A DNA stretch of 64,000 bases from Bacillota bacterium (GCA_023435645.1 JAEYRK010000001.1:1-64000); one strand, 5' to 3'. Counted from the stretch's first letter, positions 31,193-41,501 are shown. Notes: generated from the sequence alone by a model not told the origin. Made by a program: numbers and translations.

Positions 31193-32779
31193 TTAATTTG
31201 CAGCGGCAGCCTTATCATCTCCAAATACAAAGTCATGGAGAAGCTTAATATTCTTATCCCACTCAGGAATCAGTACATCCATACCGCGCACCTCTACGTT
31301 ATCCGTAAAGGTTCCGTCTGCAGGAAGTCTTAGCTGGTCAATCTTGCTAGTACCCATTTCTACGAAGTTATTCAACAATAATTCAAAGTTTTTGCTGCTA
31401 ATATCCGTAGTTATCATAGGCAGAAAGCTAAACATCATAGAGCCTAATTCCATTTTGCTCTTTGTCTTATACTTTTCAAAGATCGCATCCAGTATAATGC
31501 GGTGACGTTCTGTCCTACCATAATCATTGTTTACTCCATTGATATTCGCTCTCTTACGAATTCTGGAATACCCGAGCACCTGGTTCCCATTCATCAGCTG
31601 TTTCCCTGTGACCACAGTTCGATATTGAGGCTTGGAGATATAGTTGGTATTATTCAGGTATTTGGCTTCTGAAGCAGTTAAGGTAATTTCGATTCCTCCG
31701 AGCTTATCTATGATTTTCTCGAAGTTTTCAAAGTTTACCATAATACAGCCATCCAGCCTGATGTCAAAATTCATGGCAATGGTTTCATATAGGAGTTCTA
31801 CCCCGCCCTTCTCATATGCGGAATTTAGTTTGTTTTCCTTATATCCCGGAATGCGAACCAAGGTATCCCGCATCAGAGAGGTCAGCTTCAGCTCCTTTGT
31901 AACGGTGTTCATCGTTGCAATGATGATCACATCTGTTCGTCCTCTGGAGGAACCTGAACCAATTGCTTCCTCTCCTAACAGAAGGATATTATATACTCCC
32001 TCCTCCTGACGTCCGTACCCCGGATGCTCTGGCCAATTAATCGTATTCGGATCAATGTCCTCTTCATCAGAGCTTAAATCCTCTTCATCCAGATGGTCCG
32101 TATCTTCTAACAGCTCAGGGGATTTGTCAAAATCCTTGGTCATGGTCGCCCATATTTTACCGCTGATATCAATTCCCATACGCAGCAGCAGCTTGTTTCC
32201 CGGCTTCGTAAATCCCAAAAAGGATCCGAACCCTACCAGACAGGCAAGAATGATCAATACAATACTGAGTGCCTTTCTGCCCCCGGACATTTTCTTCTTA
32301 ATGGGATGGGTGTCCAGAAGATTTAATTCCTCACTGATTTGCTTCGCTAAGGAGGCATTAATATCACTCAGGGTATCATCCACCCTATGACTGATTTCTT
32401 CCTCAATTACCGATTCTTCGGAGGATTGTAGCATTGCTTCTGTATCATCGGCCTCCCTTGAAGCTACCTGGAATTCCTTTGTCACCAGCAGTTCATCAAG
32501 CGCCATAGCCTCAGTATCCGCCTTGACATTCTCAGTGTCCATGGGTTCCATTGCTTCCTCTGTACTTATGGCTACTTCTTCAGACCTAGCATCCTGTGTA
32601 CCCTTAGCTTCCTGTGTACCCTTAACCTCCAGCATCCCTTCAGCCTCCTGTGTATCCTTAGGGTTCTCGCCTTCCCATTGCTCCAAGTAGGTATCACTTA
32701 ATACCTTTTCGATGTTATTATAAAAATTCTTATCAAAATCCGGATCAGTATCTATATTATACTTATCTTCCTTATCCAT
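31193..32779 (-). CDS. LytR-CpsA-Psr (LCP) family cell wall polymer ligase
   Basis: LCP proteins attach teichoic acids or other glycopolymers to peptidoglycan. The 528-aa protein has an unusually long cytoplasmic N-terminus of about 165 residues that is acidic, probably disordered and contains imperfect GTQEAKGTQDA repeats. A single transmembrane helix follows (ALSIVLIILACLVGFGSFLGF). The extracytoplasmic LCP domain has RGRTDVIIIATMNTVTKELKLTSLMRDT, the conserved arginine motif QVLGYSRIRKR and DYGRTERHRIIL. Its terminator lies just downstream. Confidence 0.92.
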   Translation of the reverse strand: MDKEDKYNIDTDPDFDKNFYNNIEKVLSDTYLEQWEGENPKDTQEAEGMLEVKGTQEAKGTQDARSEEVAISTEEAMEPMDTENVKADTEAMALDELLVTKEFQVASREADDTEAMLQSSEESVIEEEISHRVDDTLSDINASLAKQISEELNLLDTHPIKKKMSGGRKALSIVLIILACLVGFGSFLGFTKPGNKLLLRMGIDISGKIWATMTKDFDKSPELLEDTDHLDEEDLSSDEEDIDPNTINWPEHPGYGRQEEGVYNILLLGEEAIGSGSSRGRTDVIIIATMNTVTKELKLTSLMRDTLVRIPGYKENKLNSAYEKGGVELLYETIAMNFDIRLDGCIMVNFENFEKIIDKLGGIEITLTASEAKYLNNTNYISKPQYRTVVTGKQLMNGNQVLGYSRIRKRANINGVNNDYGRTERHRIILDAIFEKYKTKSKMELGSMMFSFLPMITTDISSKNFELLLNNFVEMGTSKIDQLRLPADGTFTDNVEVRGMDVLIPEWDKNIKLLHDFVFGDDKAAAAN

Positions 32780-32860
32780 CCCATCTCTCCTACATAACCC
32801 TTTTCATGCATTGCTATTCCTTACGAACATTAATACCAATATGTGTCAAATTAATGGTAC

Positions 32861-34366
32861 TTAGCTTATTTTTTCCTTAATCACTCGCTCAAGGAATTGG
32901 TAAACCCTGATGGTTGAGGATATACTTACCTTTTCCTCTATCGTGTGTACACGGAAGATATCGGGTCCGATGGAAACAATGTCAATGCCGGGCATTTTCT
33001 CAAAAATCAGCCCACATTCCAGACCTGCATGGATCGCCTCAACCTTCATGTCTTTCTCGGTCATGTCCTTATAAATTCTCTTCAGATGTTCTCTCAGAGG
33101 TGATTCCTTCCGATATTCCCAAGCGGGATAATCAGCCCGGACCTCATACTCACCACCCAGAAAGCTGACCAGATAATTTAATTGGTCACTGATAAAATTC
33201 TTGTAGCTTCCAAAGCTGCTTCTGACAGCGTCTGTAAATTCTGCCTTATCCTCAAGAATATGGAAGATACCTAGATTCAAGGAGCTTTCTACTAAGCCCT
33301 CGATGTTCGAACTCATTACCTGAATTCCATTCGGAATGTTCATCAATAGGAAGAGAATTTTCTCAAAGGATACCGGATGTAGCGGCTCTTGTTCCCCATT
33401 CCCCAGATCCTCAATCATATAATCCAGTTCCGGTTCACTGGCAGCCAGCTCCCTCTGATAAATCGTCATGATTTCCTTAATGACTTCACTGATGCTGTTA
33501 TATTCCTCCAACAGCCTCTGCTCCATTTCCTTACTCTCATTCTCCAGCTGCTCGTCTATCGTGAGCAAAAGCTCTACATTGGCTTCTCTAGGGATTACAT
33601 TATCCTTGAAGCCTCCTAAGGCAGTGATGACGCTGTAAGGCTGCCTTTCCCTCAGATCATATAACAGACGTCCCAGAAGCTTAGTGGCATTGGTCCGGTT
33701 GTGTATGATATCTATTCCGGAATGGCCACCTCTTAAGCCGCCGATGCTGACTTTTATCCTTTTCCCATATTGCTTTGTTCTCTTCACCGGGAGCGTACAG
33801 GTGGTTCTTAAGCCTCCGGCACAGCTGGCCAGAAGATAACCCTCCTCCTCAGAATCCAGATTAATCATGTACTTTGCCCGAAGCTGAGAGCAATCCAAGG
33901 CATGAGCGCCATGCATTCCTACTTCCTCATCCGTTGTAAAGACTGCTTCCAGTCTGGGATGGGTTAAGGTAGGATCGGACAGAAGTGCCATGATATAAGC
34001 AACCGCTATTCCGTTATCCGCTCCCAGGGTGGTACCGTCCGCTCTCAGGAAGTCCCCCTCTTGAATCAGCTTAATTCCATCCTTCAGAAAATCATGGGTT
34101 GAATCCTTTTTCTTTTCACAGACCATATCAACATGGCCCTGAAGTAGAATTGCAGGTTCGTTCTCATAGCCTTCTGAGGCTTCCTTGATGATAATCACAT
34201 TATTTGAACTGTCCTTAGTATACTCTAGCTTATGCTCTTTTGCAAATGCTACCAAGAATTCACTAATTTCTCCTTCGTTACCCGAGCCCCTGGGTATCCT
34301 TGATATTTCACTAAAATACTTAAATATTCCTTTATAATCTAATTGTTCCAAGCTATTCTCCATCAT
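32861..34366 (-). CDS. pepD: Aminoacyl-histidine dipeptidase (cytosol non-specific dipeptidase, M20 family)
   Basis: A zinc dipeptidase that cleaves Xaa-His and other dipeptides. The roughly 500-aa product has the M20C metal ligands in LLQGHVDMVCEKK, GTTLGADNGIAVAYIM and AVFTTDEEVGMHGA, plus the GGLRGGHSGIDIIHNR dimerisation motif near 210 and the C-terminal HAGLECGLIFEKMPGID. The start at 34366 (MMENSLEQL) fits the family; an upstream frame to 34393 is less likely. Confidence 0.93.
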   Translation of the reverse strand: MMENSLEQLDYKGIFKYFSEISRIPRGSGNEGEISEFLVAFAKEHKLEYTKDSSNNVIIIKEASEGYENEPAILLQGHVDMVCEKKKDSTHDFLKDGIKLIQEGDFLRADGTTLGADNGIAVAYIMALLSDPTLTHPRLEAVFTTDEEVGMHGAHALDCSQLRAKYMINLDSEEEGYLLASCAGGLRTTCTLPVKRTKQYGKRIKVSIGGLRGGHSGIDIIHNRTNATKLLGRLLYDLRERQPYSVITALGGFKDNVIPREANVELLLTIDEQLENESKEMEQRLLEEYNSISEVIKEIMTIYQRELAASEPELDYMIEDLGNGEQEPLHPVSFEKILFLLMNIPNGIQVMSSNIEGLVESSLNLGIFHILEDKAEFTDAVRSSFGSYKNFISDQLNYLVSFLGGEYEVRADYPAWEYRKESPLREHLKRIYKDMTEKDMKVEAIHAGLECGLIFEKMPGIDIVSIGPDIFRVHTIEEKVSISSTIRVYQFLERVIKEKIS

Positions 34367-34471
34367 AACCCTGGCCTTTCCTCTAATATTCATACTTTAA
34401 CGTTGTCCTTAACCTCATACTTTAGACGATAGAATATCCGGTTAAGGTCATTATAATTTCTGCTAATTCCT

Positions 34472-35836
34472 TTAGTTCTTAAAGCTGTGAATTGGTGCGG
34501 GAATCCTTCCACCACGGTTAATAAACCTATCACAGGCAAAGCTATTTACCGGCATAATCGGTGCGTAGCCCAGCAGACCTCCGAATTCTGCGCTGTCCCC
34601 TACCTTCTTCCCAATAACGGGTATGATCCTTACTGCAGTGGTTTTCTGGTTAATCATACCGATGGCCATCTCATCAGCGATGATACCGGATATCGTAGTA
34701 GCCTTCGTATCCCCCGGAATGGCGATCATATCAAGACCAACGGAGCAGACACAGGTCATGGCTTCCAGCTTCTCCAGCGTCAAAGCTCCAGCCTCCACTG
34801 CATTGATCATACCCTGATCCTCACTGACCGGTATGAAGGCTCCGCTTAATCCCCCCACGAAGGAGGATGCCATGACACCACCCTTCTTTACCTGATCATT
34901 TAACAAAGCAAGCGCTGCAGTAGTTCCCGGAGCACCTGCATATTCAAGACCGATTTCCTCTAGAATTTCTGCTACACTATCCCCGATTGCGGGTGTCGGC
35001 GCCAAAGATAAATCCACGATTCCGAAGGGAATATCCATCAGCTTCGAGGCCTCCTGTGCAACCAGCTGGCCAACACGGGTAATTTTAAAGGCTGTCTTCT
35101 TAATTGTCTCGCATAGAGTTTCAAAATCTGCATCGCGGACACTCTCCAGAGCCTTCTTCACAACGCCTGGACCACTGACACCAACGTGAATGACTGCATC
35201 CCCCTCCGTGACTCCATGGAAGGCTCCTGCCATAAACGGATTATCATCCGGAGCATTGCAAAATACCACCAGCTTGGCACAGCCGATGGAATCCTTCTCC
35301 TTTGTAAGCTCAGCAGTCTTAAGGATTATCTCTCCCAAAAGCTTAACCGCATTCATATCGATCCCAGTCTTGGTGGAGCCGACATTGACGGAGCTGCATA
35401 CCCTTACCGTGGAGCTTAATGCCTGCGGTATGGAGCGAATTAAAAGCTCATCACTTGTGGTCATTGCTTTGGAAACCAGCGCTGAATATCCTCCGATGAA
35501 ATTAACTCCAACCTCATCAGCAGCCCGATCCAGAGTCTTTGCTATGGTTACATAATCCTCCGGAGTTTTGCAGGCCGCGGCTCCGATCAGAGAGATCGGT
35601 GTTACCGAAATTCTCTTATTCACGATGGGAATCCCAAATTCTCTTTGGATCTTATTACCGGTAGCCACCAGATTCTTCGCTATCGTTGTAATCTTGTCAT
35701 AAATCCTCTGGTTAACCTGCGCCAGATCAGGGCCGGCACAATCCAGGAGACTGATACCGAGCGTAATGGTCCTGACATCAAGATTTTCCTGCTCAATCAT
35801 CTTATTGGTTTCGATGACTTCATATATATTGATCAT
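34472..35836 (-). CDS. UPF0210 family protein (DUF711, PFL-type)
   Basis: A 454-aa conserved protein whose biochemical role is not established. It begins MINIYEVIETNKMIEQENLDVRTITLGISLLDC and contains the typical VSGPGVVKKAL and DLSLAPTPAIGDSVAEILEEIGL segments. The start at 35836 follows a GGGAG site. It is paired, 15 bp downstream, with an ACT-domain gene, an arrangement seen widely in Firmicutes and suggestive of amino acid sensing. Confidence 0.9.
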   Translation of the reverse strand: MINIYEVIETNKMIEQENLDVRTITLGISLLDCAGPDLAQVNQRIYDKITTIAKNLVATGNKIQREFGIPIVNKRISVTPISLIGAAACKTPEDYVTIAKTLDRAADEVGVNFIGGYSALVSKAMTTSDELLIRSIPQALSSTVRVCSSVNVGSTKTGIDMNAVKLLGEIILKTAELTKEKDSIGCAKLVVFCNAPDDNPFMAGAFHGVTEGDAVIHVGVSGPGVVKKALESVRDADFETLCETIKKTAFKITRVGQLVAQEASKLMDIPFGIVDLSLAPTPAIGDSVAEILEEIGLEYAGAPGTTAALALLNDQVKKGGVMASSFVGGLSGAFIPVSEDQGMINAVEAGALTLEKLEAMTCVCSVGLDMIAIPGDTKATTISGIIADEMAIGMINQKTTAVRIIPVIGKKVGDSAEFGGLLGYAPIMPVNSFACDRFINRGGRIPAPIHSFKN

Positions 35837-35851
35837 GGTTTCGTCTCCCAT

Positions 35852-36124
35852 CTATATTCTGTGCATTTTATCAAAAATATCCTCATGCTGGGCACGGATC
35901 GTTACTCCGATTTCAGATCCAATCCTCTCCAGCTCCTCCGCTATTACCTCAAAATTCTTCGGAGCTTCTGTCGCATCCACGATCATCATCATATGAAAGA
36001 AGCCCTGAACGATGGTCTGAGAAATATCCAGTATGTTGATGCCATTATCCGCCAGATAAGTACATACCCGGGCGATAATGCCTACCTTATCCTTACCTAC
36101 TACTGTAATCACTGTCCTCTTCAT
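35852..36124 (-). CDS. ACT domain-containing protein (UPF0237)
   Basis: A 90-aa protein consisting of one ACT domain, a small-molecule sensing fold: MKRTVITVVGKDKVGIIARVCTYLADNGINILDISQTIVQGFFHMMMIVD. It starts at 36124 with an AAGG element. It precedes the UPF0210 gene in the same direction and probably works with it. Confidence 0.9.
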   Translation of the reverse strand: MKRTVITVVGKDKVGIIARVCTYLADNGINILDISQTIVQGFFHMMMIVDATEAPKNFEVIAEELERIGSEIGVTIRAQHEDIFDKMHRI

Positions 36125-36267
36125 AATGCTACCTTGCCTTTCCATTTTTTATATATCCTATGGTCAATGCTGCGTACCTTCTTCTCTGTCCCAATCACCT
36201 GACCCTGATATTTTAAATCACTAACCCTGATGAGCGTAGGCTAACAGCCGTTCCCATCCATCGAAGG

Positions 36268-37059
36268 CTATAGCAGTACCATAGGGGAAGGGTTATCCCT
36301 ATGTGCTACGGTCAATTGTAGGGTAGAGAAATTACAGCCCCTGTTTGTAAGCTCACAACAAACCGTTTCATAAGCCAGCTCCTCGTAATTATTCTCCTTG
36401 CTCAGATGGGCCAATTGTATATATCGTAATTTAGGGCCTAGGAGCTTGCTGATCAAATCCGCAGAGCTGTCATTGGAAAGGTGTCCCCGATTCCCCAGTA
36501 TTCTCTGCTTTAAATAATATGGATAACGCCCTACCATCAGCATATTGACATCGTGATTTGCCTCAATCATCAGCAGATCAGAGTCCTGAAGGCAGGCTAT
36601 GATGTGATCGTCATACATTCCCAGATCCGTTGCCACTCCTACCTTATGTCCCTCGGAGGACATGGTATAACAGACCGGATTCGAGGCATCATGGGAGGTT
36701 GCGAAGGGTTCCACCAGGATGTCATTGATCTGGAAGGCCTCCTTCGGTTTCACAGGATGGAATAGGGACTCGTCAATCTCTCCAATCGCCTTAATCCTCC
36801 TGATTGCTCCAATGGTCTCAGAGGTTGCATAAATAGGTATATGATATCTTCTCGCGAGAATTCCCAGTCCTGAGATATGGTCGGAATGCTCATGGGTAAT
36901 CAAAATTCCCTCTAGACTTTCCGGATGGATGTCGATCCCATTTAAACCATTCTCAATCTTCTTGGCACTGACACCGGCATCCACCAGAAGATTCGTCCGG
37001 CTGCTTCCGACGAAGATACAATTCCCGCTGCTGCCGCTTGCTATACTGCATAATTTCAT
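36268..37059 (-). CDS. Metallo-beta-lactamase-fold hydrolase (YycJ/WalJ-like)
   Basis: A 263-aa MBL-fold protein. It begins MKLCSIASGSSGNCIFVGSSRTNLLVDAGVS, has the metal motif ITHEHSDHISGLG near residue 55, and the later SHDASNPVCYTM, DLGMYDD and LSNDSSADLI ligand segments, matching the YycJ/WalJ group thought to be 5'-3' exonucleases or linked to cell wall control. The usual walKR neighbours are absent here. Confidence 0.88.
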   Translation of the reverse strand: MKLCSIASGSSGNCIFVGSSRTNLLVDAGVSAKKIENGLNGIDIHPESLEGILITHEHSDHISGLGILARRYHIPIYATSETIGAIRRIKAIGEIDESLFHPVKPKEAFQINDILVEPFATSHDASNPVCYTMSSEGHKVGVATDLGMYDDHIIACLQDSDLLMIEANHDVNMLMVGRYPYYLKQRILGNRGHLSNDSSADLISKLLGPKLRYIQLAHLSKENNYEELAYETVCCELTNRGCNFSTLQLTVAHRDNPSPMVLL

Positions 37060-37270
37060 GTTAGTCTACCAATCCTTTATGATGCCGCTGTCGGGCATCT
37101 CAATATTCTAACTGAGTATCCCTCATTCGTTCTGTTTTGTCAAGATTGTCGAATGAATTTAATAATAAGTTTATATCTCAGCTTTATGACTTTCTTCTAT
37201 CTCCGTTCTTATCTTCGCTTACTATCCCTCTTGATCTTTCCGGCTTGTTTGGACTGTATGAAATAAGGAA

Positions 37271-37867
37271 TCACGTGTTCTTTTTTATGAAATGACTGAT
37301 TTGCTCCTCCAGGTCTGAGCGGTCACCGTTATTGGTGATTACCTTGGAATAATGACGGAGGAAGTCCTCGTCCTTACTCTGGCTCAGGAAGATCGCATCT
37401 ATTTTCTCATCAGAGTAGCCACGGCTTAATTTCAATCGTTCCCGACGGGCCTCCTGTGAAGCCTGTACATACCATACCTCATCACAGGCAGACCCATAGC
37501 CTGATTCGATCATGAGAGCTGTCTCAATGATAAAGTAGGGATGAACTCCATTGCTCCTGACAGCCTCCTTCTCCTGCTCTACTGCCAGAAGTACATTTGG
37601 ATGAGTAAGCTGATTAATCATCGCCCTCTTGTCCTTATCCTCAAATACAATCCGGGAGAGCTTGCTACGGTTGATGGTGCCATCCTCATTCAGGATGTCC
37701 GCGCCGAAATATGCTATGACCCCGGGGTAGCTGATACCCCCGGGTTCCATCTGTTCCTTTGCTATCTTATCCGTATTGACGATATATGCATTATGCTTTT
37801 CCTTCAGAATATTGGCTACCAATGATTTACCGCTGCCAATTCCCCCTGTAATTCCTATTACCTTCAT
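37271..37867 (-). CDS. coaE: Dephospho-CoA kinase CoaE
   Basis: CoaE carries out the last step of coenzyme A synthesis, phosphorylating the ribose 3'-OH of dephospho-CoA. The 198-aa protein has the P-loop GITGGIGSGKSLVANIL, VNTDKIAKEQM and LTHPNV. It follows polA closely in the same direction (gap 78 bp), a common arrangement in Firmicutes. Confidence 0.95.
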   Translation of the reverse strand: MKVIGITGGIGSGKSLVANILKEKHNAYIVNTDKIAKEQMEPGGISYPGVIAYFGADILNEDGTINRSKLSRIVFEDKDKRAMINQLTHPNVLLAVEQEKEAVRSNGVHPYFIIETALMIESGYGSACDEVWYVQASQEARRERLKLSRGYSDEKIDAIFLSQSKDEDFLRHYSKVITNNGDRSDLEEQISHFIKKNT

Positions 37868-37945
37868 CCGATCACCAATCCAATGCCTTTTCCTATTTAT
37901 CTGCTCGTCCTATCCGTCTTTTCATCCCAGCGCCTGCCATAGCAA

Positions 37946-40591
37946 TTATTTTGCTTCGAACCAGTTTGCCCCTACCTTGACCTCAGCCTCCAGGGGAACA
38001 GAAAGCGCAGCTGCCCCTTGCATTTCCTCCAGCATGATATTGGTTACCTCGGGAATCTCATCCCTATGGGTCTCTACCAATAATTCATCGTGAATCTGTA
38101 GCAATAGTCTGGAGCGCAGCCCCTTCTCCTTTAACCTTTGGTTTACCCGAAGCATCGCTATCTTAATGATATCAGCCGCAGTGCCCTGAATCGGTGAATT
38201 CATCGCAACCCGTTCTCCGAAGGAACGCTGCATAAAATTACTGGAGGTCAGCTCTGGTATGGGCCTGCGTCTGCCGAATAAGGTCTTGGAATATCCTTCC
38301 TCCTTCGCCAGCGCTACCAAGCGGTCCAAATACTGCTTAATCTTTGGATAGGTTTCAAAGTACTTCTCTATATAACGCTCCGCCTCTTTTCTGGTGATAT
38401 TTAAGTCCTGACCCAGTCCGAAGGAGCTGATGCCATAGACAATCCCAAAGTTCACGGCCTTCGCACTGCTGCGCTGTGCGGGGGTTACCTCATCAAAGGG
38501 GGTATGGAATACCTCGGAGGCAGTAATCCGGTGAATATCCTTTGCTTCCCGATACGCATTAATCAGCCTCTCGTCCCCGGACATATGGGCAAGTACTCTG
38601 AGCTCAATCTGGGAGTAATCCGCATCCAAAAACACATAGCCCTCTTCCGGTATAAATACCTTACGAATCTGTCTGCCCAGCTCCATACGGATCGGAATAT
38701 TCTGCAAATTCGGATCCGTACTGCTAATTCTTCCAGTCGCTGCAATGGTCTGATGGAAGCGCCCATGGATTCGTCCATCCTCCCGGATATAGCCTGCGAG
38801 TCCGTCCGCATAGGTGGATTTCAGCTTCGTTAGCTGACGGTATTCTAATATCTTCGCAATCACGGGATGCTCCCCCTGCAGCTTCTCCAGGATATCGGCT
38901 GAGGTGGAATAACCGGTCTTAGTCTTTTTCCCAAAGGGTAGTCTCAGCTGTTCGAACAGAATAAGGCCCAGCTGCTTCGGAGAATTGATATTAAATTTCT
39001 CCCCTACCATGGAATATATCTCCTTCTCCAGGGACAGGATGCCTACCTCCAGTCTATCCCCATATTCCTTCAGGGCTTCCTTGTTCACGCGAACTCCCCT
39101 GGTCTCCATATCATAAAGCGTATAAATGAGCGGCATTTCCACAGCTTCAAACAGCTGGAGCATCTCCGCACGAAGTAATAACTCCTTGAGTCTTTCGGCT
39201 GCCCGGAAGGCTACATAGGCTGAGTAGCAGGCATAAGCCAAGAACCCTCCCGGGTTCTGATCCATTGCCCCTGTTAAGGAGGACTTACCCAGTAGGTCCT
39301 CCCTGGACGGCACCGTCAGCTCAAGATAGTCCCTTGCGATATCATCATAATGATAGGTATCCGTCAGTGGATTTAGCAAATAAGCAGCAATTGCTGCATC
39401 AAATACCCTGTCCTTCTCCGTCACTGGAAGGAAGGGCAGCTGCTCCTTCAACCCAATCACGGACAATAGGCTTCCCTCACCTGCCTTCTTCGCCTTCTCC
39501 ATCAGATAATCCTGTGTCAAAAAGCCTGTACTGCGAAGGAAGAAGATTTCCTCCTCGCTCAGGCATAGGGATACGCCCAGAAGCCTGTCACCCTCGGTAA
39601 TCATCTGCATTCCGATGGGTCGGTCCGTGTTCTCCCCAAGGCGGGAAAAAAGCTTGTCCGCCTCCGTCAGATCCTCTATGAGTACAAAACGCTCCTCAAT
39701 ACCGGTGCTGTGCTTCACCTCTTCGGTCTGGAATCTGGAGAGCAGGCTCTTGAGCTCCAGCTTCTTAAACCAGAGGTATACCTCTTCATTATACAGGTTA
39801 TTTAAAACGGCATCCTCCATCTGAAAACCAAGATCGCAGTCCGTGCAGATGGTAGCCAGCTTTTTGGACAGAAATGCCAGCTCACGGTTTTCCTTCAGCG
39901 CAGTGGTTATCTTACCGGGTGCCATTTCCTCCAGGTGCTCATAAATGTTTTCTATCGAATGATAGGCCTCGATCAGCTTCCCGGCTGTCTTCTCCCCAAT
40001 CCCGGGAACTCCGGGAATATTATCGGAGGCATCTCCCATGAGACCCTTGAGGTCAATGAATTGCTCCGGGGTAACATGATACTGCGCTATGACATTTTCC
40101 TCCAGGTAATCCTCTATCTCCGTTCCGGTTCTCTTTGTCTTGGGAATACGAATCTTTATTTTCTTGCTGGCGAGCTGAAGTAAATCCCGATCACCGGATA
40201 CCAAGGCCACCCGGTTTCCTTCCCTCTCAGCCGTCTTCGCCAATGTTCCCAGGACATCATCCGCCTCATACCCCGGCTTCTCAATCACCGTGATCTTCAT
40301 TGCCTTCAGAACTTCCTTCATAACAGGAACCTGCTCCCTAAGTTCCTCCGGCATGCCCTTTCTGGTTCCCTTATATTCGGTGAACATCTCATGACGGAAG
40401 GTCGGATGGTGGGTATCAAAGGCCACTGCCAGATAATCCGGCTTCTCCTCCTCCAAAATTCGAAGCATGATATTTAAAAAGCCCAGTATCGCATTTGTGT
40501 GCTCCCCCTGTGAGGTAGTCATATCGGGCAGTCCGTAAAATGCCCGGTTTAAGATACTGTGGCCATCAATTAAGACGATCTTTTTATTCAT
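37946..40591 (-). CDS. polA: DNA polymerase I
   Basis: The 881-aa protein has an N-terminal 5'-3' exonuclease domain (LIDGHSILNRAFYG, DLKGLMGDASDNIPGVPGIGEKTAGKLI), a degenerate middle exonuclease domain and a C-terminal family A polymerase domain with DADYSQIELRVLAHMSGD, RSSAKAVNFGIVYG and QIHDELLVE. The 3'-5' exonuclease metal-ligand motif (D-x-E) is not present in the segment where it is expected (IGMQMITEGDR), so proofreading is probably lost, as in many Gram-positive PolA proteins. It is transcribed towards coaE. Confidence 0.96.
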   Translation of the reverse strand: MNKKIVLIDGHSILNRAFYGLPDMTTSQGEHTNAILGFLNIMLRILEEEKPDYLAVAFDTHHPTFRHEMFTEYKGTRKGMPEELREQVPVMKEVLKAMKITVIEKPGYEADDVLGTLAKTAEREGNRVALVSGDRDLLQLASKKIKIRIPKTKRTGTEIEDYLEENVIAQYHVTPEQFIDLKGLMGDASDNIPGVPGIGEKTAGKLIEAYHSIENIYEHLEEMAPGKITTALKENRELAFLSKKLATICTDCDLGFQMEDAVLNNLYNEEVYLWFKKLELKSLLSRFQTEEVKHSTGIEERFVLIEDLTEADKLFSRLGENTDRPIGMQMITEGDRLLGVSLCLSEEEIFFLRSTGFLTQDYLMEKAKKAGEGSLLSVIGLKEQLPFLPVTEKDRVFDAAIAAYLLNPLTDTYHYDDIARDYLELTVPSREDLLGKSSLTGAMDQNPGGFLAYACYSAYVAFRAAERLKELLLRAEMLQLFEAVEMPLIYTLYDMETRGVRVNKEALKEYGDRLEVGILSLEKEIYSMVGEKFNINSPKQLGLILFEQLRLPFGKKTKTGYSTSADILEKLQGEHPVIAKILEYRQLTKLKSTYADGLAGYIREDGRIHGRFHQTIAATGRISSTDPNLQNIPIRMELGRQIRKVFIPEEGYVFLDADYSQIELRVLAHMSGDERLINAYREAKDIHRITASEVFHTPFDEVTPAQRSSAKAVNFGIVYGISSFGLGQDLNITRKEAERYIEKYFETYPKIKQYLDRLVALAKEEGYSKTLFGRRRPIPELTSSNFMQRSFGERVAMNSPIQGTAADIIKIAMLRVNQRLKEKGLRSRLLLQIHDELLVETHRDEIPEVTNIMLEEMQGAAALSVPLEAEVKVGANWFEAK

Positions 40592-40731
40592 CCATTGTTT
40601 CCGTAAGCGGTGTTTTTCCTTCCCTACGGAATCCTCCTTTCTTGCGGTTACTAAGCTCTTACATGAACATCATTCCAGCTTATGCTTTCGGACATCGCTG
40701 CAAGTCTGTGATCCTCACTGTGATTTTACGT

Positions 40732-40790
40732 ACCCAAAATGATTTTCATCACCCAAAATGATTTTACTGCATCCAAAATGACTTTACTGC
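40732..40790. repeat. Three ~20-bp tandem repeats upstream of polA
   Basis: Units ACCCAAAATGATTTTCATC, ACCCAAAATGATTTTACTGC and ATCCAAAATGACTTTACTGC follow each other in the 229-bp gap between polA and the zinc-finger protein gene. Function is unknown. Confidence 0.75.
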
Positions 40791-40820
40791 ACTCCAATCA
40801 TCATCATCCTAGGCAACTCC

Positions 40821-41339
40821 TTACTGTCCATTGGAATTCTGCGGGAGGGTCTGAGGAGAGGGTACTGCACTGATCCCTTCTACAGGCTTCTGTTTGAGCT
40901 CCTCCAGGCGCCGGGAAAACTCCGGCTTTAGCCCTTCATAATATTTCTCACGGAAGGAGGTTCGAAGCCGGAATTCACTCTCCGTAACAGGTTCCACCTT
41001 GTCCCTCTGAAGGAGATAATGCTGCAGGCTGAAGAAGGAGGTCAGCAGTAATATGATTAGGATCATAATGCCCTTTTTCCTATAATAGAGAAACTTCTTA
41101 TGGACAATCCTCTCCTGTTCTCTTTCCAGCTTCTCGGTAAGCTCTAAGCTAAAATCAACGGATAGGTTCTTATCCTCATCCAGCTGTTTCATCGCTGTCA
41201 GAAGGGCATAATATACCTCAAGCTCCTCCCTGCATTCCTTACAGGTATGGACATGACCGATAAATTCCTCTAATACCTTCAACTCCAATTGATCATTGAT
41301 GAAGGGAGTGATCAGGCTCTGTGCCTTACTACATGTCAT
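40821..41339 (-). CDS. Zinc-finger (zf-HC2) anti-sigma-factor-like membrane protein
   Basis: A 172-aa protein with an N-terminal putative zinc-finger of the anti-sigma type (FIGHVHTCKECREEL, His-x3-Cys-x2-Cys) and Cys3. A transmembrane helix follows at about residues 90-108 (GIMILIILLLTSFFSLQHYLL), then a short extracytoplasmic tail. No ECF sigma factor gene is adjacent, so the partner is unknown. Confidence 0.75.
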   Translation of the reverse strand: MTCSKAQSLITPFINDQLELKVLEEFIGHVHTCKECREELEVYYALLTAMKQLDEDKNLSVDFSLELTEKLEREQERIVHKKFLYYRKKGIMILIILLLTSFFSLQHYLLQRDKVEPVTESEFRLRTSFREKYYEGLKPEFSRRLEELKQKPVEGISAVPSPQTLPQNSNGQ

Positions 41340-41472
41340 AACGGTTACACCTCAACAATCCATATAGCCCATATAGCCACCTTCCGTGCCCCATTGATGA
41401 TTGCATCGAATATCATGGCTTGAACCGGCAAATTAATGCCCTTTTACTTCCGTCAGTTTTTCATTTTCGTAC

Positions 41473-41501
41473 TTGAATAATAAAACCAATTGTGATAGAA
41501 T
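41473..41501 (+). promoter_or_regulatory. Promoter of tRNA-Leu
   Basis: TTGAAT (41473-41478) and TAGAAT (41496-41501) with 17-bp spacing lie 16 bp upstream of the tRNA. Confidence 0.65.
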
